Assembly: GCA_036268455.1 (NCBI GenBank)
Contig: DATAUD010000009.1
Location: 62,001 to 126,000, forward strand
DNA from: DATAUD01 sp036268455
GTDB lineage: Bacteria; Verrucomicrobiota; Verrucomicrobiia; Limisphaerales; Palsa-1400
Length of the DNA stretch: 64,000 bases
Direction: 5' to 3'
Positions 42,002-50,384 of the stretch are shown here, piece after piece (the first letter of the stretch is position 1; each line of letters starts with the position of its first letter). Position numbers and translations under genes: made by a program. The notes under the pieces are model-generated. The model was given only the letters and a program-made list of their open reading frames with translations, searched no databases and was not told the origin of the DNA.

Positions 42002-44565
42002 TATCTTGCGAACAAATCCATTTGCGGCGGCGGCGACAGCTTTTTCAACTTTTCCAATTCCGCGTGGCGCGGTTGTCGGCGGACTTTTCCCTCGGGCGTC
42101 AACTCGGATTCCTCCAGGTTGCTCAGAATTTCCTTCGCCCGTTCCAGGACCCCTTTTGGAACCCCCGCCAGCCGCGCCACCTGGATGCCATAACTCTTGT
42201 CCGTCGCTCCCGGAACAATCTTGCGCAGAAAAACAATCTGATCGTTCCATTCGCGCACCGCGACGTTGCAATTCTTGACCCGCTTTAGGCGCCCCGCCAA
42301 TTCCGTTAACTCGTGGTAATGTGTGGCGAAAAGCGTTTTGGCGCCGACCGTGTTGTGCAAATGTTCGACAATCGACCACGCCAGGCTCAACCCGTCGAAC
42401 GTGCTCGTGCCGCGCCCAATTTCGTCAAGTATAATCAGTGCGCGGCTCGTCGCATTATTGAGAATGTTCGCTGTCTCGCTCATCTCCACCATGAACGTCG
42501 AGTGTCCCCGCGCCAGGTCGTCGCTCGCCCCGATCCGCGTGAAAATCCGGTCCACCAAATCAATCCGCGCCGACGCTGCGGGAACAAACGACCCCGCGTG
42601 CGCCAGCAGCGCGATCAGCGCCACCTGCCGGATGAATGTGCTTTTGCCCGCCATATTCGGTCCCGTGATGAGCAGCAATTGGCGTTCCGAATGATCCAGC
42701 AAAATGTCGTTCGGAACGAATCGCTCTCCCGCCGCCATCTGCTCCAGCACTGGATGGCGTCCGTCGCGAATTTCGATGACTCCTTCCTCCCCTATTTCCG
42801 GCCGGCAATAATCGTGGAGCCGCGCGGTTTCCGCGAAAGCGGCAAGAACGTCCAATTGCGCCAGCGCCGCCCCCGTTTTCTGCAACTGCGGCAATTGTTC
42901 CAGCACCTGTTCGCGGACTTGCTGAAACAATTCATACTCCAGCTTCACGCTCCGTTCCTCCGCGCCAAGAATTTTTCCCTCCATCTCCTTCAATTCCGGC
43001 GTGATGAACCGTTCGCCGTTGGCGATGGTCTGCTTGCGGATATAGTGCGCCGGGACTTTGTCCAGATTCGACTTCGTGATTTCGATGTAATAACCAAAAA
43101 CTGAATTGAACCGCACCTTCAGCGAAGCGATGCCCGTGCGCGCGATCTCGTCCTGTTGCAATTGCGCGATCCAATTTTTTCCGTCGCGCATCGCCGTGCG
43201 AAACTCATCGAGCCTGGGATCAAAGCCGTCGCGAATCACCCCGCCTTCCTTCACCGTCAGCGGCGGCTCATCCACAATCGCGCGTCCAATCAGTTCCACA
43301 AGGTCCGGCGCTTCTCCAAGCTCCGCCGTCAATTCCTCGATCAAGCTCGACCGGCCCGCGGTTGGCGCTTCATCGAAGGTTGGCAAATCCGCCGCCGCCG
43401 CCGCTTGATTCCGCAAACGCGCCGGAATTCCTTTCAGCGCCGGAATCTTTTCGAGCGCGGTGCGCAACGCCGCCAGATCGCGCCCGTTGCCGGACCCTGT
43501 GCCCAGCCGTCCCATAGTCCGCTCCAAATCTCGCACTTCGCCCAGCTCCCGCCGAAAATCATCCAGCAACTCCGTATTCTCCAACCAAAGCTGGACCGCG
43601 TCGCGCCGCCGCAAAATCGGGGCCACCGCGCCAAGCGGCTGGCTCAACCAATCGCGCAACCTCCGCGCGCCCATCGGAGTCGCTGTGCGGTTCAACGCGC
43701 CAAACAGCGAGGCGTTTTTTGGAGCGTCCGGATGCCGTGCTTCCAGAATCTCCAGGTTCAGGAGCGATACCGAATCCAGCGCCATGAAATCGGAGCACTG
43801 GTAATACCCAAGACGTGTCAGCGAGGAGACATCGCGCCGCAAACATTGTGTCAAGTAATGAATCACCGCCCCCGCCGCGCCGATCGCCGCCGGGCAATCC
43901 TTCAATCCAAATCCGTCCAGCGAAGCCACCTTGAAGTGTTCGCGCACAGTGAACGTCGCCGTTTCCGGCGCAAACAGCCAGTCCTCGTAAGGATTCAGCA
44001 CAGCCGAGTTGTTTCGCGCCAGCGCCGCAAGATGTTCCGACGCGCTTGGATAAATAATTTCCGCCGGACGCAGCCGCTCCAACTCCCCCCGCAGCGCCGC
44101 TTCGCTCGAAAGCTGCGTCGTTTTGAAATCTCCCGTGGTAAGGTCCGCGACCGCGAGTCCAAAAATCTTTCCGCAAGCGCACAGCGCCGCCAGGAAATTA
44201 TTCCGTTCCGGCGCGAGCAACCGTTCGTCGAAATGCGTCCCTGGACTGAGAATCTGCGTGACCTCCCGCTTGACCAACTGCCCGGGTCGCGCCTCCTCGA
44301 CTTGATCGCAAATGGCGACCTTGCGTCCCGCCTTGAGCAACCGGGCGATGTAACCATTCGCCGCGTGAAAAGGAATTCCACACATCGGAATTTCCCCGCG
44401 GCGTGTGAGCGCGACATTCAGCAATTGGGCGCCGGTTTTGGCGTCCTCGAAAAACATTTCGTAAAAGTCGCCGAGCCGAAAGAGCAGGATCGCCTCGCGC
44501 GGCAATTCGCCCTTGATGCGGCGGTACTGCGCCATCATCGGCGTCAACTGAGTATCCTGGCTCAC
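42001..44565 (-). CDS. mutS: DNA mismatch repair protein MutS
   Basis: Mismatch-recognition ATPase of about 854 residues. The N-terminal domain has TPMMAQYRRIKGELPREAILLFRLGDFYEMFFEDA with the mismatch-wedging Phe-x-Glu context; the ATPase has Walker A (GPNMAGKST), ILDEIGRGTSTFDGLSLAW and FATHYHELTEL. I chose the GTG at 44565, giving a start (SQDTQLTPMM) like other MutS proteins; a frame extends upstream to 44676. MutL and MutH are not in the window. It follows the Pro-rich secreted gene and precedes the subtilase. Confidence 0.96.
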   Translation of the reverse strand: MSQDTQLTPMMAQYRRIKGELPREAILLFRLGDFYEMFFEDAKTGAQLLNVALTRRGEIPMCGIPFHAANGYIARLLKAGRKVAICDQVEEARPGQLVKREVTQILSPGTHFDERLLAPERNNFLAALCACGKIFGLAVADLTTGDFKTTQLSSEAALRGELERLRPAEIIYPSASEHLAALARNNSAVLNPYEDWLFAPETATFTVREHFKVASLDGFGLKDCPAAIGAAGAVIHYLTQCLRRDVSSLTRLGYYQCSDFMALDSVSLLNLEILEARHPDAPKNASLFGALNRTATPMGARRLRDWLSQPLGAVAPILRRRDAVQLWLENTELLDDFRRELGEVRDLERTMGRLGTGSGNGRDLAALRTALEKIPALKGIPARLRNQAAAAADLPTFDEAPTAGRSSLIEELTAELGEAPDLVELIGRAIVDEPPLTVKEGGVIRDGFDPRLDEFRTAMRDGKNWIAQLQQDEIARTGIASLKVRFNSVFGYYIEITKSNLDKVPAHYIRKQTIANGERFITPELKEMEGKILGAEERSVKLEYELFQQVREQVLEQLPQLQKTGAALAQLDVLAAFAETARLHDYCRPEIGEEGVIEIRDGRHPVLEQMAAGERFVPNDILLDHSERQLLLITGPNMAGKSTFIRQVALIALLAHAGSFVPAASARIDLVDRIFTRIGASDDLARGHSTFMVEMSETANILNNATSRALIILDEIGRGTSTFDGLSLAWSIVEHLHNTVGAKTLFATHYHELTELAGRLKRVKNCNVAVREWNDQIVFLRKIVPGATDKSYGIQVARLAGVPKGVLERAKEILSNLEESELTPEGKVRRQPRHAELEKLKKLSPPPQMDLFAR

Positions 44566-44676
44566 GAAAAGCAGCTTAGAAGAAAAATCGTGGCCAAAAC
44601 CAGAAAGAAAAAGGTTTCCGTGGGAATTCAGCTTTCTTCGCGGCGTCTCAGCGACTTGAGTTTGAGGCTCGCGCAC

Positions 44677-45249
44677 TTACTTCGTGACAGGCTGATTGGT
44701 TCCACCCCTCACAAAAGTTCCGCCAGGTGTCTGCGGTTGAGCAGAACCTGGGACGCCAGCCGTTCCTCTGACTGACACGGAATTGGGCGTTCCTCCCGGT
44801 GACTGGACACCAGCCGTTCCTGTGACAGCCGCCGGGTTGGGCGTTCCTCCAGGTGGTTGGACACCAGCCGTTCCCCGGGCTGCCGCGGGGTTAGGCGCTC
44901 CTCCAACTGCCTGAGGATTGTTCGTTCCTCCCCATCGGTGATGATTATCCGTTGTCGCAAACGGTTGGGAATTGGGCGTTTCCCCGGGCGATTGAGGATT
45001 CGGCGTTCCTCCGGGTGGCTGGGAATTGGGTGTTCCTGCCGGCGGTTGTGCATTAGGCGTTCCTGCCGGGGGCTGCGCGTTGGGCGTCCCGGCGGGTGGT
45101 TCGGGGGTCGGCGGCGGCGGCAAAACGGCCGACAACCGCGGCGATGGAGTTGCGGAACCCTCGATGCCGAAAACGTTTGCGCGGTTGATTGCGGTGGTAA
45201 TCAGCGCCACGCACCCGGCAAGCAGGGCGGGGAAAACAAGTTTTTTCAT
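44677..45249 (-). CDS. Exported Pro/Gly-repeat protein
   Basis: A 190-residue secreted low-complexity protein. The signal peptide MKKLVFPALLAGCVALITTAI precedes repeats based on PPAGTPNAQ (9 residues) and a larger module GTPNPAA..GTAGVQ; these come from 27-bp and longer repeats in the DNA (about 44750-45110). Such Pro/Gly/Asn/Thr repeats are typical of extended surface or linker proteins. Its frame ends within bases of the mutS start region, so it may be in the same transcript. Confidence 0.62.
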   Translation of the reverse strand: MKKLVFPALLAGCVALITTAINRANVFGIEGSATPSPRLSAVLPPPPTPEPPAGTPNAQPPAGTPNAQPPAGTPNSQPPGGTPNPQSPGETPNSQPFATTDNHHRWGGTNNPQAVGGAPNPAAARGTAGVQPPGGTPNPAAVTGTAGVQSPGGTPNSVSVRGTAGVPGSAQPQTPGGTFVRGGTNQPVTK

Positions 45250-45439
45250 AATATACGATAGGCCCTACTACCATCGGCGCGCCATCCGGTGTTCTTCCCA
45301 TGAGTGGCCTTGTCCAACATACGGCCTGCTGAAGCATTGTCAAATGGACGTCGCTCGACCAGGGGGGATTTTTAGCTTGCCCATCGATTCTGCCGGTTTG
45401 CAATTCCCACGGAATTAAATAACTTAGTGTTCGCCGTCC

Positions 45440-48118
45440 ATGAGAGCGCTTCAATTAGCCATCGCGATATTCGTTGTGAGCAACTTCAGCGCTGTTGCCG
45501 CGCCTCTCTACAGCCTCGTGCAAGGAATTGATAAATTCGACGGCTCGCCTCGCGCCTGGCATCTTTTGGAAACCAACGGTTTCGTCGTCGCCGATCCCGC
45601 ATACAAAGAAATCTTTGAGCCGTACCTCGATACCTCTCTGCCTCCTTTCATCACCACGGACTCGGCATGGCAGACTTACCAGGTTTTATTGGCGCAAGGC
45701 GTCAAACAAATGTACGAGCGTCAAATCCAATTCCATTCCACAACATCAGGACTGGAGTTTCTGATGGCGCATTCCGAAACGCGCTCCCCCGCCGCTGAAC
45801 GCGCTTTGCGGCAACTCTCCGGCGATCAATCCGTCCAGGCCCTGAAAAATCTCAATCCTCCCCTCCCGTCCAATTCCCTCGCCGCCGAATCATTGCGCCT
45901 GCTCGCCACCTTGCAACAACCGCTGCCGGACCGCCTCGCCCCGGCGTTCCATTCGGACGCATGGCCGGACAAGCAACTTTGGACGCAACTCGCCGGATGC
46001 GTCGGAAAAAGGCATTCAAATCAGCCGCCCTCGGAGACTCCCCACGCTATCGAGCCAGGCCAGGAGTGGCCGAAGCGAGGTGTCGTCGCGCCTTATCCGG
46101 ACTTCTTCGCGAGCCTGGCGAAATTGTCCCGCGAAACCGCGGAGGTCATGGAAAAGTCCGGCATCGACGAGCCATTCAATGCAAGAGCCCTTGCGCGAAA
46201 AATGCTCGACGGGATTTTGATAGATCAAGAGATGATGGGACAAGGCTCGGAAGAAACCGTGGAAATGTCCAGGGAACACGCCGAACTCAATCGATTTTTC
46301 ATCCATTATTCCGAGACGCGCCAAGCTGGTGAAAACGCCCCCGCCGCCCAGCAATTGCTCAAAGATCTGGAAGCGGTCGCGCGCCGTTGCCTCAATGGCG
46401 GCGTTCCCTCCGACAGTGACATGAAGGTCTTGTCGGGCCTTTTCGATCAGCGTCTCACCGCGCCTCGATTACTCCATGATTTTGCCGGCGCCTGCGACAG
46501 GCTTTCCGAATTGGCCCGGGATTATCGCGACGGAAAACCGATGAACGACGACGATGAAAAATGGATGACCGGCTACGGATTGCTTTTGGCCGGTTACGGA
46601 ACGGACGATCTCTCCGCGGTCAGGGCGTTGGGAACAAATTCCGCCGGCAATTCTACCCTATGGGCCGGTTTGGGTCAGCCGGAAGCCCTCTACATTATTT
46701 TGCCCGCCGAAGGCCGATTGCAACTCTATCGTGGCGCCGTGATAACCTACCGTGAATTCATACGTCCTGCCTCAAACTCCGTGGATGATAAATCGTGGCA
46801 ACAACTGGTTGAGAGCGGAAATGCTCCGCCGCCGCCCGTTTTCACAGCGAGTTTCCGCGCCGAGAAAAGCGCGGTGGACATCCTGGACACCCTCGCGTCC
46901 GAGGCGCGTGACGCGCAAGGCTATCAGGAGATTCAGCAAAGCCTGGAGGCGTTGCAGTCTCGCGTGAAGGACGGCGATTTGCCCGCGCTGATCGACGCCC
47001 TTGGAAAAAAAGACAATCAATTGGTGATTGGTTTTCCGGAAGGAATTGCCGCGGCCATCGCAAAGTTAAACTGGAAATCGTGGCAGCAACAACTCCTGGC
47101 GCTCGTCGATGCGGATGAAGGCATCCACGCAGTCGGAGTGGTTTCAGTCCTGTTGCAACACCCCGAATGGATCGACGCCGCTTATCTGAACGCCAATTTC
47201 GCGCGCGGTTCGCCGCGTTCCCGCCGGGTTTTCACTCTTCTTTTGGGACGCGCTGGAGCGGCGGATCAAACCCACAATACCTTGTTGCGCGCATTGCGGG
47301 ATGATTCTCCGGGCGTGCGCTGGCAAAGCGTCCTGGCCGTTGGTGACGCCTCATGGGACGTCGCGGAAAAAACTTCTCCGCTGGTCGAGCGGTTGGGTGA
47401 CAGCAACGAATTCGTTGCTGCGATAGCAGCCGTCACATTGGGAAAAATCGGGGCCACGAACGCCGCGCCTGTTTTATTTACGAATTTGGAAGAGCGGCTG
47501 AAGGCGCCGCGCCCTGATTCCGCCGCGATTGAAGAACAAATCAAAGAAGTGCGTGAAGATTTTCCGGCCAACTTCAATCGGCAGTCAGATCCCTTCGATC
47601 CCGGCAACTTGCTTGTCCTTTCGCGGATGGGGAGAATGCGCCGCTTTGCGTGGGACAATCGGGGCGACACATTCACCGTCGTCACCGCGCTTGTTGAAGC
47701 GTTGGGCGAGTTGGATTATCAGCCGGCAAAGGCACCGATTCTTGGATTAATTGGAGGGCCGAACTCCACCGCTGCGGCAACGGCGTTGAAAAAAATCGCC
47801 CCCGCGGAACTTACGAAGCGTTTGTTGAACATTGCCGGTGACAAGAATGCGCAGGCGCAATCCCGCGACGAAGCGTTAATCCTCCTGGGCGATGCCCCCG
47901 GCGCGAGCGCGTCTGATTTGGTTTCTCTGCTCGACGATCGCACCGTCATTCCCGGCCCCCGTCCAATGCCAGGACGCGACTGGCGGATATGCGACCGCGC
48001 CGCGATGACGCTCGCCGGGTTATTGGGCCGCTCAGTGCGGCTGGGGCCAATGATGCCGACGGAAGAGCGCGACATTCAAATCAATCAAGTGCGGCAATGG
48101 CTGAAATCGGCGTATTGA
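45440..48118 (+). CDS. Exported DUF3160-like protein with HEAT-type repeats
   Basis: An 892-residue exported protein. Signal peptide MRALQLAIAIFVVSNFSAVAAP. The N-terminal part (LLETNGFVVADPAYKEIFEPYLDTSLPPFITTDSAWQTYQVLL) resembles DUF3160 in pattern. Later regions contain HEAT-like repeats, for example WQSVLAVGDASWDVAEKTSPLVERLGDSNEFVAAIAAVTLGKIGATNAAPVL. It could be a scaffold or peptidoglycan/polysaccharide-associated protein, but function is unknown. It stands alone; a direct repeat begins just after its stop. Confidence 0.7.
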   Translation: MRALQLAIAIFVVSNFSAVAAPLYSLVQGIDKFDGSPRAWHLLETNGFVVADPAYKEIFEPYLDTSLPPFITTDSAWQTYQVLLAQGVKQMYERQIQFHSTTSGLEFLMAHSETRSPAAERALRQLSGDQSVQALKNLNPPLPSNSLAAESLRLLATLQQPLPDRLAPAFHSDAWPDKQLWTQLAGCVGKRHSNQPPSETPHAIEPGQEWPKRGVVAPYPDFFASLAKLSRETAEVMEKSGIDEPFNARALARKMLDGILIDQEMMGQGSEETVEMSREHAELNRFFIHYSETRQAGENAPAAQQLLKDLEAVARRCLNGGVPSDSDMKVLSGLFDQRLTAPRLLHDFAGACDRLSELARDYRDGKPMNDDDEKWMTGYGLLLAGYGTDDLSAVRALGTNSAGNSTLWAGLGQPEALYIILPAEGRLQLYRGAVITYREFIRPASNSVDDKSWQQLVESGNAPPPPVFTASFRAEKSAVDILDTLASEARDAQGYQEIQQSLEALQSRVKDGDLPALIDALGKKDNQLVIGFPEGIAAAIAKLNWKSWQQQLLALVDADEGIHAVGVVSVLLQHPEWIDAAYLNANFARGSPRSRRVFTLLLGRAGAADQTHNTLLRALRDDSPGVRWQSVLAVGDASWDVAEKTSPLVERLGDSNEFVAAIAAVTLGKIGATNAAPVLFTNLEERLKAPRPDSAAIEEQIKEVREDFPANFNRQSDPFDPGNLLVLSRMGRMRRFAWDNRGDTFTVVTALVEALGELDYQPAKAPILGLIGGPNSTAAATALKKIAPAELTKRLLNIAGDKNAQAQSRDEALILLGDAPGASASDLVSLLDDRTVIPGPRPMPGRDWRICDRAAMTLAGLLGRSVRLGPMMPTEERDIQINQVRQWLKSAY

Positions 48119-48120
48119 GC

Positions 48121-48137
48121 GGGCGGGGATGCGGCAT
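48121..48137. repeat. 17-bp direct repeat, left flank of the sucrose module
   Basis: This 17-mer (GGGCGGGGATGCGGCAT) recurs with one mismatch at 52573-52589 in the same orientation. It starts two bases after the stop of the upstream gene. The two copies bracket the 48.1-52.6 kb sucrose genes like target-site duplications or attachment sites. Confidence 0.55.
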
Positions 48138-48148
48138 AATTTAGGAGG

Positions 48149-48177
48149 TTGACATCTCGGTTTGTCTAAGGTACTTC
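48149..48177 (+). promoter_or_regulatory. Weak promoter candidate for the sucrose genes
   Basis: A perfect -35 hexamer TTGACA (48149-48154) is followed after 17 bp by TACTTC, a poor -10. It lies about 115 bp upstream of the first sucrose gene, in a gap that otherwise shows nothing clear. Low confidence. Confidence 0.3.
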
Positions 48178-48293
48178 GTCACAAACATGCTCGGCGCCAC
48201 CTTTTGGGGAGGGGTGGAGGAAAGCGCCAAACAACGTGCAGGCAGTGGATACACATTTCGACAGCCGAGTAGTAAATATGACGAACATTGAGT

Positions 48294-50384
48294 ATGACGA
48301 CAAATAAAGATTCGTTAAACATAATTAACCGCACAAGTTGGACGCAGGGGGGCTGGGTCCTCATTGGTGTCGCGTTTGCCACCCTGATTCGTTTGCCAAT
48401 TCAGCCAATCATACATAATGCAAGCCCCTTTCTTTTGTACTTTCCGGTGGTCGTGTTCGTTGCGGTTATCTTCGGGCCAAAATTCGGGTTGCTCGCGACG
48501 ATAGGCTCGGTTCTGCCCGCCGATTATTTCTGGATGGCTCCCGAACGCGCGTTTGCAATCGATCTAGGCGGACTGTGTCAAATACTGGGCTTCTCATTCG
48601 CCGGCTGTTCCGTCGCATGGCTTAGCGCCACTGTCCGGAAACGAAAGCAACTGGAGGAGCTTTTGCGAGCAACTCTTGCCAGCGTGGGGGACGCTATTGT
48701 TACGACGGACTGTGGCGGTAGGATAGTGTATCTTAACGTCATGGCTCAGATGCTGACTGAATTGCATGGTGAAGAGTCGACTGGATATATGATTGGCAGC
48801 GCTCTTGATCTAGTGGCCGATGATGGGCAGCACTCGCTTGCCGGGACGTTTCAAGTGGCGGTTAAGGAGGACGACGTCGAGAATCTTCCAAAGCGGGTCA
48901 TCCTCATCAGCAAAACAGGCAGACGGCACCGAGTTGAGCAGAAGGTGTCGCGGGTTTTGGATCCCACCGGTCGAAAGCTCGGAATGGTCCTTCTGTTTCA
49001 CCGTTCCGAGTTGGATACGGACCTGGAACCAATGCCAATTGTCCGAACGACGAAAGATTTTCTTAATTTAAAGTCAAAACTGCCCCGTATTGCGATGGTG
49101 TCCACTCACGGCTATGTGGCCGCACATCCACCGCTCGGCGCGTCCGACACCGGTGGACAGGTCGTCTATGTTCTGGAATTGTCGAAGAAAGTTGCGCAAC
49201 TGGGTTACGAGGTGGACATCTGGACAAGACAATTCGAAGACCAATCGGAGATTGAACATGTGAGCGAGCAGGTGCGAATCATCCGCGCGCCATGTGGAGG
49301 GCGAAACTTCATACCCAAAGAGCGGTTACACGATGCCCTGCCGCAATGGAACGAAAACGCCTTGCAGTTCATCAAGGAGCACCGGCTCGATTACGAGTTT
49401 ATCAACAGCCACTATTGGGATGGCGGCATGGCCGCTCAACATCTAAGCCGTGTACTGGACGTTCCGCACATTCATACCCCGCATTCATTGGGGATTTGGA
49501 AGAAACGGCAAACTGAAGTCGCGTGCCCGGAGGATGCGGCCAAAATCGAAGAGCAAAATAATTTTGTCCAACGCATCTATCACGAACAGGCGCTCTATGC
49601 TTCCGCCGACATTGTGGTTGCCACAAGCTCACAACAGTTGGAAATCTTGTTGCGCGATTACAAAGTGCCGGCGGAAAAATGTCGTATGATTCCGCCTGGC
49701 TACGACGATACAAGGTTTTTTCCGGTCAGCGAATCCTCTCGACGAGCTATCCGCAATCGTCTTGGATTCAACACACCAGTCGTGCAAGCCATTGGACGCC
49801 TTGCGGATAACAAAGGCTACGAGCTGCTAATAAAGGCCTTCCATGTCGTGGCGCAGCGAATGCCCGATACCGTGCTGCAACTGGCTGTTGGCGGCAAGAA
49901 CCTGATTCCTCAGGAAGTAGAGATGCTTGTTCGATTAAAGGCGCTGGTCAGCGAACTTCACCTTGCGGGGAAGGTGCAATTCAAGGGCTTCATTCCAGAC
50001 GATCAACTTCCGGATTACTACCGCGCGGCGGACGTATTCGTGCTTTCAAGCCGATATGAGCCATTCGGCATGACGGCTGTGGAAGCGATGGCCTGCGGCA
50101 CACCGACGGTGCTGACGGTTCATGGCGGGCTATATCATGTGGTGGATTTCGGACAGCACGGACTATACGCGGATCCGTTTGATCCGGAAGACCTGGGTAT
50201 GATGATTTTTAAAGTTCTTAAATATCCCCGCCTCCGCTCGCGGCTTTCGCGCTTGGGAGCACAACAAGCGCGCAGCATGTTTACGTGGACGGGAATCGCT
50301 CAACAATTCATCGAGTTGGTTGAATGCAAAAGCGCGAAGAATACGACTCTAGGCGATATTCAATCACACCAATCTGAGGGGTGA
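48294..50384 (+). CDS. Sucrose-phosphate-synthase-like GT4 fused to DUF4118-like membrane and PAS domains
   Basis: A roughly 696-residue protein. Residues 20-115 hold several transmembrane helices with a KdpD/DUF4118-like look (FGPKFGLLATIGSVLPADYFWMAPERAF), then a PAS domain (about 125-240: LRATLASVGDAIVTTDCGGRIVYLNVMAQMLTELHGEESTG). From about 265 it is a GT4 glycosyltransferase of the sucrose synthase/SPS type: GASDTGGQVVYVLELSKKVAQLGYEVDIWTRQF, HTPHSLG, R504/K509 in GRLADNKG, and the EX7E motif (E591-E599: EPFGMTAVE). SPS makes sucrose-6-phosphate from UDP- or ADP-glucose and fructose-6-phosphate. The start is an ATG at 48294; a TTG lies at 48288. Its end overlaps the next gene by 4 nt. 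Sensor-type domains on such an enzyme are unusual and suggest it is anchored and gated by a signal. Confidence 0.8.
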   Translation: MTTNKDSLNIINRTSWTQGGWVLIGVAFATLIRLPIQPIIHNASPFLLYFPVVVFVAVIFGPKFGLLATIGSVLPADYFWMAPERAFAIDLGGLCQILGFSFAGCSVAWLSATVRKRKQLEELLRATLASVGDAIVTTDCGGRIVYLNVMAQMLTELHGEESTGYMIGSALDLVADDGQHSLAGTFQVAVKEDDVENLPKRVILISKTGRRHRVEQKVSRVLDPTGRKLGMVLLFHRSELDTDLEPMPIVRTTKDFLNLKSKLPRIAMVSTHGYVAAHPPLGASDTGGQVVYVLELSKKVAQLGYEVDIWTRQFEDQSEIEHVSEQVRIIRAPCGGRNFIPKERLHDALPQWNENALQFIKEHRLDYEFINSHYWDGGMAAQHLSRVLDVPHIHTPHSLGIWKKRQTEVACPEDAAKIEEQNNFVQRIYHEQALYASADIVVATSSQQLEILLRDYKVPAEKCRMIPPGYDDTRFFPVSESSRRAIRNRLGFNTPVVQAIGRLADNKGYELLIKAFHVVAQRMPDTVLQLAVGGKNLIPQEVEMLVRLKALVSELHLAGKVQFKGFIPDDQLPDYYRAADVFVLSSRYEPFGMTAVEAMACGTPTVLTVHGGLYHVVDFGQHGLYADPFDPEDLGMMIFKVLKYPRLRSRLSRLGAQQARSMFTWTGIAQQFIELVECKSAKNTTLGDIQSHQSEG

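Noticed and set aside
43156..44775. 539-codon open frame antisense to mutS
   Set aside because: It is Arg/Gln-rich with no recognisable motifs and lies fully opposite a clear mutS; high-GC shadow frame.
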